Positions 56,408 through 64,000 of a stretch of DNA of 64,000 nucleotides are shown piece by piece. A model generated the notes under the pieces. That model did not search any database. It worked only from the letters and a program-made list of their open reading frames with translations, and was not told the origin of the DNA. Every line of letters begins with the position of its first letter. Position 1 is the stretch's first letter. The position numbers were made by a program, and so were the translations under genes. The stretch is from Bacillus sp. SD088. GTDB taxonomy: Bacteria; Bacillota; Bacilli; Bacillales; Bacillaceae_C. The stretch spans positions 29,158 to 93,157 of the forward strand of contig NZ_JADIJK010000022.1 in NCBI RefSeq assembly GCF_017355205.1, given 5' to 3'.

Positions 56408-56452
56408 TTGGTGTAGGAGCTATTCAGCTTCCGGTGCCGCGCTTTTCTTAGT
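56408..56452. repeat. end fragment of repeat A
   Basis: TAGGAGCTATTCAGCTTCCG, GTGCCGCGCTTTTCTT has the AGCT...GGCGC...GCTTTTCTT end of repeat A in reverse, just upstream of recF. Degenerate. Confidence 0.4.
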
Positions 56453-56470
56453 TAAAGGATGTTGCCTTTC

Positions 56471-57589
56471 ATGTATATTGAAGAGTTGGAATTAGTTAAT
56501 TATAGGAATTATGAGAGCCTTCAGCTGAATTTTGAAAATAATGTTAATGTGATTTTAGGAGAGAATGCTCAAGGGAAAACAAATATGATGGAATCGATCT
56601 ATGTATTAGGAATGGCAAAATCCCATCGTACCTCAAATGATAAAGATTTGATCCGTTGGGACTCAGAGTATGCTAAAATAGAGGGTAGGATAGAAAAACG
56701 TCATGGAACTGTTCCTCTAGAACTAACGATTTCTAAAAAAGGGAAAAAAGCCAAATTTAATCATATTGAACAGAAGAAATTAAGCCGTTATATTGGAAAT
56801 ATGAATATTGTCATGTTTGCGCCTGAAGATCTCCACCTTGTTAAGGGGAGCCCACAAATAAGGCGTCGTTTTATTGATATGGAAATTGGCCAAGTTTCTC
56901 CAGTTTATTTACATGATATGAATCGTTTTCAAAAGGTATTACAACAACGAAATCATTTTCTAAAACAATTGCAAGCAAGAAAGAATGATGATAAAACATT
57001 TTTACATGTTTTGAATGAACAATTTGCAGAAGTAGCAATCAAAGTCATGCTAAAACGCTTTGAGTTTATTCGTATGCTAGAAAAATGGGCACAACCGATC
57101 CATGAAGGAATATCACAAGGAAAAGAAAAGCTTGAAATTCGCTATAAACCATCCATTGAGGTATCGAATGAAGTAGATTGGTCAAAGATGATAAAAGGAT
57201 TAGAGGAAAAGTTTGCCTCTTTAGAACAAAGAGAGATTGACCGGGGAATTACTTTAATTGGTCCCCATCGGGATGAGATTGGTTTTCTTGTGAATGGACG
57301 GGATGTTCAAACATTTGGTTCCCAAGGACAGCAGCGAACAACCGCTCTTTCAGTGAAATTAGCTGAAATTGACTTGATTCATTCTGAAATTGGTGAATAT
57401 CCCATTCTCCTTCTTGATGATGTTTTATCAGAATTGGATGATTATCGCAGAACTCATCTTCTCAATACAATTGAGGGAAGAATTCAAACTTTTGTTACGA
57501 CCACAACAGTAGATGGCATTGACCATCAAACCTTAAGGGACGCAACTACCTTCATGGTGCGAAATGGCGAAATTGAAAGAGAGAAATGA
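56471..57589 (+). CDS. recF: RecF recombination/replication repair protein
   Basis: A 372-residue SMC-like ATPase: Walker [21 protein letters not shown] (about 28-47), signature [19 protein letters not shown], Walker [19 protein letters not shown]. It loads RecA at single-strand gaps with RecO/RecR. ATG 56471 (MYIEELEL) matches family starts; an ATG four codons upstream abuts the ribosome site. Confidence 0.98.
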   Translation: MYIEELELVNYRNYESLQLNFENNVNVILGENAQGKTNMMESIYVLGMAKSHRTSNDKDLIRWDSEYAKIEGRIEKRHGTVPLELTISKKGKKAKFNHIEQKKLSRYIGNMNIVMFAPEDLHLVKGSPQIRRRFIDMEIGQVSPVYLHDMNRFQKVLQQRNHFLKQLQARKNDDKTFLHVLNEQFAEVAIKVMLKRFEFIRMLEKWAQPIHEGISQGKEKLEIRYKPSIEVSNEVDWSKMIKGLEEKFASLEQREIDRGITLIGPHRDEIGFLVNGRDVQTFGSQGQQRTTALSVKLAEIDLIHSEIGEYPILLLDDVLSELDDYRRTHLLNTIEGRIQTFVTTTTVDGIDHQTLRDATTFMVRNGEIEREK

Positions 57590-57598
57590 GGTGAAGGA

Positions 57599-57853
57599 AT
57601 GTATGTTCATGCTGGAGAAGATATTATGATTCGATCGAATGAGATCATTGCGATTTTGGAAAAGGAGACAGTTGAATATTCTGTTGAAATCCAAAAGTTT
57701 TTGCAGCATAAAGAAGATTTAATTATTAATCTAGCCAATGGAGATTTTAAATCTTTGATCATTACAGAACCTCATATTTATTTCTCTCCTATAGCCTCAT
57801 CAACTTTACAAAAGCGGTTGTTGGATATGCAGGACCATGGGTTAATGATATAA
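57599..57853 (+). CDS. remB: RemB (YaaB) DUF370 protein
   Basis: An 84-residue protein: MYVHAGEDIMIRSNEIIAIL, SLIITEPHIYFSPIASSTLQ, KRLLDMQ. This is the DUF370/RemA-like fold; B. subtilis RemB (between recF and gyrB) affects biofilm matrix expression. GAGGTGAAGGA precedes ATG; ten bases from the recF stop, so co-transcribed. Confidence 0.93.
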   Translation: MYVHAGEDIMIRSNEIIAILEKETVEYSVEIQKFLQHKEDLIINLANGDFKSLIITEPHIYFSPIASSTLQKRLLDMQDHGLMI

Positions 57854-57870
57854 ATGTTTTGTCAGGTAAG

Positions 57871-58028
57871 GGGTGTTCAAAAAGTATAGGGAAAATAGCA
57901 GGCGACTTTCATAACAGAATGCGCTAGTGTCGGCATCACAACAAATATTTATGATGGGTCGAGTAATCATAGTCCTAACTCGTTGCGATTTAAGCCGATC
58001 CTTCTCTTTTTGTCCTCCTTTTTGAACA
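57871..58028. repeat. dispersed repeat B, copy 4
   Basis: It starts GGGTGTTCAAAAAGTATAGG and ends CTTTTTGTCCTCCTTTTTGA, so the ends are inverted repeats (TGTTCAAAAAG / CTTTTTGAACA) with different inner sequence. Inserted in the recF-remB-gyrAB operon just before gyrB, where B. subtilis has almost no gap. Confidence 0.65.
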
Positions 58029-58049
58029 GATATCAATAGGCAAAATTGA

Positions 58050-59999
<1,950 letters not shown>

Positions 60000-60028
60000 A
60001 AACGAAGTGAGAGGAGGGTGTTCCTATT

Positions 60029-62506
60029 ATGGAGGAATCGAATGTAAGAGAAATTAATTTAAGTCAGGAGATGCGTACCTCATTCCTGGATTATGCGATG
60101 AGTGTCATTGTGTCTCGAGCGCTCCCAGACGTTCGTGATGGCTTAAAACCTGTCCATCGTCGTATCCTCTATGCAATGAATGATCTTGGAATGACGAGTG
60201 ATAAGGCTTTTAAAAAATCAGCAAGAATTGTCGGAGAAGTGATCGGGAAGTATCACCCGCACGGTGATTCAGCTGTCTATGAGACGATGGTTCGGATGGC
60301 CCAAGATTTTAGTTATCGCTATATGCTTGTCGATGGACACGGGAATTTCGGATCTGTTGATGGTGACTCAGCGGCAGCCATGCGTTATACAGAAGCAAGA
60401 ATGTCGAAAATTTCGATGGAACTTGTTCGCGATATCACAAAAGATACGATTGACTATAAGGACAACTATGATGGATCTGAAAGAGAACCTGAAGTATTAC
60501 CATCTCGTTTTCCTAATTTATTAGTGAACGGTACATCAGGGATTGCGGTCGGAATGGCGACGAATATTCCACCACATCAACTAGGAGAAGTTATTAATGC
60601 GATCTTGGCTTTAAGTAAGGAACCTGAAATTTCTATTCAGGAGCTAATGGAATATATTCCAGGTCCAGATTTTCCAACAGCCGGTATGATTATAGGCAGA
60701 AGCGGTATTAGAAGGGCTTATGAAACAGGGCGAGGCTCGATTATTATTCGAGCAAAGGTAGATGTTGAGACGAAACAAAATGGAAGAGAAACGATTATCG
60801 TTCATGAACTACCTTTCCAAGTGAATAAAGCAAGACTAATTGAAAGAATTGCAGAATTGGTCCGCGATAAAAAAATAGATGGCATTACAGAATTAAATGA
60901 TGAATCTGACCGTAACGGAATGAGAATCGTCATGGAAGTTCGTAGGGATGCAAATGCAGAGGTTATTTTAAATAATTTATATAAAATGACGGCCATGCAA
61001 ACGAGCTTTGGTATCAACATGCTTGCACTGGTAAATGGCGAACCAAAGGTTTTAAATCTTAAACAATGCCTTACCTATTATCTCGAACACCAACAAGTCA
61101 TCATTCGCAGAAGAACTGAATTTGAATTACGCAAAGCAGAAGCGAGAGCCCATATTTTAGAAGGACTCCGAATTGCCCTTGATCATATTGATGCGATTAT
61201 TAGCTTAATTCGTGGCTCTAAGACAACTGATATTGCACGAGCTGGCTTAATGGAGCAATTCGATTTATCTGAAAAGCAAGCACAAGCTATTTTGGATATG
61301 CGTTTACAGCGTTTGACTGGTTTAGAGCGGGAGAAAATTGAAGAAGAATATCAAAATTTACTTTCCCTGATTTCTGAACTTAAAGCAATTCTAGCAGATG
61401 AAGAAAAAGTGCTAGAAATTATTAGGGAAGAACTACTCGAAATTAAGGAACGTTTTGACGATGGCCGCAGAACAGAAATCATTTCAGGTGGCATTGAGCA
61501 AATCGAGGATGAAGATCTTATTCCTAGAGAAAATATTGTTGTCACCCTTACTCATAATGGTTATATTAAACGATTGCCAATCACAACATATCGTAGTCAA
61601 AGACGAGGCGGACGTGGAGTACAAGGAATGGGAACAAATGAGAATGACTTTGTTCAACATTTAATTACTAGTTCAACTCATGACACCATCCTCTTTTTTA
61701 CCAATAAAGGAAAGGTATACCGTGCGAAAGGTTACGAAATACCTGAATTTAGTCGGACAGCGAAAGGTTTGCCGATTATTAATCTTTTAGGCATTGAAAA
61801 GGATGAATGGGTTAATACAGTGATCTGTGTGGAAGAATTCCTTGAAGATTGGTATTTATTCTTTGCCACGAAACAAGGAGTGATCAAGCGCACACCTCTT
61901 TCAGCCTTTGCTAATATTAGAACAAATGGGTTAATTGCTCTTGGTTTAAGAGAAAATGATGAACTAATTTCTGTACAATTAACCGATGGAAATAAAGATA
62001 TTGTTGTTGGGACCAAGAAGGGCTTGCTTATTCGGTTTAACGAAGTAGATGTTAGATCGATGGGGAGAACAGCAACAGGGGTAAAAGGTATTACATTAGC
62101 AGGTGACGATGAAACAGTTGGTATGGAAATACTAGAAGAACATGAAGATGTTTTGGTCGTAACCAAAAATGGTTTTGGTAAACGTACTCCAGCAGCAGAA
62201 TACCGGATTCAAAGCCGTGGTGGAAAAGGGTTAATTACTTGTAAAATCACCGAGCGTACTGGAACGGTAGTTGCAGTAGAAACTGTTCAAGGTGACGAGG
62301 ACATTATGATCATCACGAATAGTGGGGTCGTCATTCGAATGGATGTTCAGGATATCTCTATAATTGGCAGAAACACACAAGGGGTTAAACTAATGACTCT
62401 TGGAGATGATTCTTCTGTTTCAACCGTTGCAAAGGTTGAAAAGGAAGAAGTAATAGAGGAAGAAGTGGAAAATGAAGAACTTCCTGAATCGCCAAATGAA
62501 GAATAA
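60029..62506 (+). CDS. gyrA: DNA gyrase subunit A
   Basis: An 825-residue GyrA: N-terminal breakage-reunion domain with [20 protein letters not shown], quinolone-determining region [20 protein letters not shown] (Ser and Glu positions wild type), catalytic Tyr in [14 protein letters not shown] (about 123), GyrA-box [10 protein letters not shown], six-bladed C-terminal DNA-wrapping domain, and an acidic tail ([16 protein letters not shown]). GGAGGGTG precedes the ATG. Followed by a perfect terminator. Confidence 0.99.
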   Translation: MEESNVREINLSQEMRTSFLDYAMSVIVSRALPDVRDGLKPVHRRILYAMNDLGMTSDKAFKKSARIVGEVIGKYHPHGDSAVYETMVRMAQDFSYRYMLVDGHGNFGSVDGDSAAAMRYTEARMSKISMELVRDITKDTIDYKDNYDGSEREPEVLPSRFPNLLVNGTSGIAVGMATNIPPHQLGEVINAILALSKEPEISIQELMEYIPGPDFPTAGMIIGRSGIRRAYETGRGSIIIRAKVDVETKQNGRETIIVHELPFQVNKARLIERIAELVRDKKIDGITELNDESDRNGMRIVMEVRRDANAEVILNNLYKMTAMQTSFGINMLALVNGEPKVLNLKQCLTYYLEHQQVIIRRRTEFELRKAEARAHILEGLRIALDHIDAIISLIRGSKTTDIARAGLMEQFDLSEKQAQAILDMRLQRLTGLEREKIEEEYQNLLSLISELKAILADEEKVLEIIREELLEIKERFDDGRRTEIISGGIEQIEDEDLIPRENIVVTLTHNGYIKRLPITTYRSQRRGGRGVQGMGTNENDFVQHLITSSTHDTILFFTNKGKVYRAKGYEIPEFSRTAKGLPIINLLGIEKDEWVNTVICVEEFLEDWYLFFATKQGVIKRTPLSAFANIRTNGLIALGLRENDELISVQLTDGNKDIVVGTKKGLLIRFNEVDVRSMGRTATGVKGITLAGDDETVGMEILEEHEDVLVVTKNGFGKRTPAAEYRIQSRGGKGLITCKITERTGTVVAVETVQGDEDIMIITNSGVVIRMDVQDISIIGRNTQGVKLMTLGDDSSVSTVAKVEKEEVIEEEVENEELPESPNEE

Positions 62507-62512
62507 GAGAAG

Positions 62513-62532
62513 GGCGCCAATTTTTTGGCGCC
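62513..62532 (+). terminator. gyrA terminator
   Basis: GGCGCCAA-TTTT-TTGGCGCC, perfect 8-bp stem followed by TTTATT. Confidence 0.88.
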
Positions 62533-62619
62533 TTTATTCATGGCTAAAAATATTAAATTTGGAGCCGAAAGAAGTAGTAAAGAGACTTTTTCTAAATTTG
62601 CCAACTTGGAAGTGATGAG

Positions 62620-63699
62620 ATGAATGTAACGGTGGAAGAGCTAAGGGAGGATACATCGTGCAGAAAGATGTGTACGGGCGTTCCAATTATCCACTTATAC
62701 CCGCTAATACAGAATTAAAAAAAGCATATCGAGGTTTTGAAGGCCTTTTCAATAGAGAAAATTGAAGTTCAATACCAACTAGGGAGCAAAAGCGAAAAGG
62801 AAATCAATAGAGATGCAGAATATAATGTAAAGAATATGGATAGTTCTGTTCATTTTACACGTGAATATGAGGGAACGGTTCAGCAGTTTAGGAAGGAATT
62901 CCAGCTCTGGCAAACAGGTTTACCAATTAACATCTCAAATGTACGTGCCTTGCTTATCCCGTTATTGACGATAGCTTTAGAAGATAAGAAATGGATTTAT
63001 TCTATCCATCATTTATCACAGGCAGAAGAGTATATGTATCATCACCCTATAGCCGTTAGTATTCTTTCTGGATGGATAGCAAAGAGAATGGGGTATAGCC
63101 AAGGACAGATATTTCAAGTTGCACTAGCTGGTCTTTTAGCTGATTGTGGAATGGCAAAAATTGATACAAATCTTTTTATGAACACTAGAACGCTGAATAA
63201 TTCAGAGTGGAGAAAAATTAAGGAACATCCGCTTTATAGCTACCAGATGATTAAAAATATATCTATTTTAAAACCAGAAACAAAGCTTGCGATTGTTCAG
63301 CATCATGAAAGATTAGATGGAACTGGGTACCCAAGTGGAAAAAAGGGAAATTCCGTATCCATGATGTCTCAAATTATAGCTATAGCTGATATTTATCATG
63401 CGATGACGTCTAAAAGATTATTTAAAAACCAAGAATCCCCTTTTAAAACACTCGAGTTAATGAAAATTGATCAATTTGGAAAATTACATATTACAATTTT
63501 AAAGGAACTTATATCCACTATTGCAAATTTGCCAATTGGCACAACTATCCGTCTATCAAATGGTCAACAAGCGAAGGCTGTATTCGCTAAAACCGATGCC
63601 AAATTACGACCGCTTGTAAGTATAGGAGAAACTGGGGAGATTATTGATCTTGAAAAAAACAGAAATCTTTATATTGAGTGTATAGTAAAAGACAATTAG
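62620..63699 (+). pseudogene. HD-GYP domain protein with two frameshifts in the N-terminal part
   Basis: From ATG 62620 the frame opens MNVTVEELREDT; after a one-base loss near 62655 the reading continues as VQKDVYGRSNYPLIPANTEL in the next frame, and one extra A in the A7 run (62717-62723) returns to the frame HIEVLKAFSIEKIEV that stays open to 63699. The sum is zero (1080 bases). As sequenced, translation from the ATG stops after 32 residues; the intact frame could start only internally at TTG 62737. The HD-GYP domain has QHHERLDGTGYP and IAIADIYHAMTS, but the HD dyad reads LLADCGMAKI, with alanine for histidine. It may have been a degenerate c-di-nucleotide phosphodiesterase. Confidence 0.7.
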
Positions 63700-63709
63700 A
63701 AGACTTTCA

Positions 63710-63744
63710 ATACTTACTAATGAAAGAAAGATATTAGTAAGTAT
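63710..63744 (+). terminator. terminator after HD-GYP gene
   Basis: ATACTTACTAAT and ATTAGTAAGTAT form a perfect 12-bp stem with an 11-base loop, followed by ATTTTTTT. Confidence 0.85.
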
Positions 63745-63762
63745 ATTTTTTTGAAAAAACTC

Positions 63763-63791
63763 TTGCAATCAAATGAAAAACTTGGTATATT
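63763..63791 (+). promoter_or_regulatory. rrn promoter P1
   Basis: TTGCAA, 17 bases, TATATT. It is the upstream one of two tandem sigma-A promoters before the rrn leader. Confidence 0.75.
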
Positions 63792-63834
63792 AGAACATGT
63801 CCTTGAGAGGACAAAACAAAAAATAAAAAAAACA

Positions 63835-63863
63835 TTGACAATGACTTTGATTAATGTTATTAT
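63835..63863 (+). promoter_or_regulatory. rrn promoter P2
   Basis: Consensus TTGACA, 17 bases, TATTAT; followed by a leader with hairpin GTCGCC-TTTGA-GGCGAT. Confidence 0.88.
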
Positions 63864-63869
63864 ATAAAA

Positions 63870-64000
63870 GTCGCCTTTGAGGCGATGGGGAATTTGATCT
63901 TTGAAAACTGAACGAAACGAACGTCAATAAATATTGGATAAATGGTTTTAAACCATTGCCAGCAATTGAGTAGGAATGTAACTCAAATGTTCAAAGGTTA
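63870..64000 (+). ncRNA. leader of a ribosomal RNA operon (16S begins beyond window)
   Basis: GATCTTTGAAAACTGAACGA is the usual Bacillus pre-rRNA leader sequence (anti-termination and RNase III processing region). With tandem promoters after gyrA, the rrn operon seen at this place in Bacillus (rrnO) is expected to follow. The 16S gene itself is not visible. Confidence 0.8.

Overview
The window is the origin region of a low-GC, endospore-forming Firmicute of the Bacillaceae (Bacillus-like). The gene order matches the conserved Bacillus oriC neighbourhood. Left of the origin, all on the minus strand: rlmH, a CxxH/CxxC gene, htrC, walJIHKR, dnaB-type helicase, rplI-gdpP-yybS, rpsR-ssb-rpsF, ychF, parB-soj, noc-rsmG-mnmG-mnmE, jag-spoIIIJ-rnpA-rpmH. 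Right of it, on the plus strand: dnaA-dnaN-yaaA-recF-remB-gyrB-gyrA, an HD-GYP gene and the promoters of an rrn operon whose 16S gene lies just past the window. yyaC, spoIIIJ and parB (spo0J) point to a sporulating lineage. I cannot name the species.

1-5.0 kb is an accessory stretch full of decay: a partial cutC at the edge, a nucleoside-deaminase remnant, one intact oxidoreductase, one intact methyltransferase plus fragments, a short-chain dehydrogenase whose two ends lie on opposite strands, and a two-component pair in which the regulator has an internal deletion and the kinase an in-frame stop. 5.2-12.9 kb starts with rlmH, then carries an inserted block (TetR regulator, MMPL exporter, secreted LxxG-repeat partner, retropepsin-like protease pair, CDF metal exporter), then a small CxxH/CxxC gene.

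13-36 kb holds cell-wall and replication housekeeping: HtrC, the WalRK two-component system with WalH/I/J, an M23 endopeptidase with a WalR-type box upstream, HelD, the replicative helicase, L9, the c-di-AMP phosphodiesterase GdpP, S18-SSB-S6, a BcrC-like phosphatase and an ABC exporter. 36-37.6 kb holds a DUF2089 regulator pair and a ten-unit 51-bp tandem repeat.

37.7-52.5 kb holds YchF, the Soj/ParB and Noc segregation and occlusion proteins, the tRNA U34 modification enzymes MnmG and MnmE, an LTA-synthase-like sulfatase placed between mnmE and jag, and the SpoIIIJ/Jag/RnpA/L34 cluster. 52.7-54.8 kb is a bipartite oriC: DnaA boxes on both sides of dnaA, with DnaA-trio-like triplets and an AT-rich unwinding element before dnaN.

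Overlaid on the genes are origin-associated sites (two DnaA-box clusters away from oriC, three perfect parS sites) and several repeat families: palindrome-ended elements of about 80-210 bp, elements of about 140-165 bp with TGTTCAAAAAG-type inverted ends, the 51-bp array, a 148-bp duplication and a degenerate 21-bp array.
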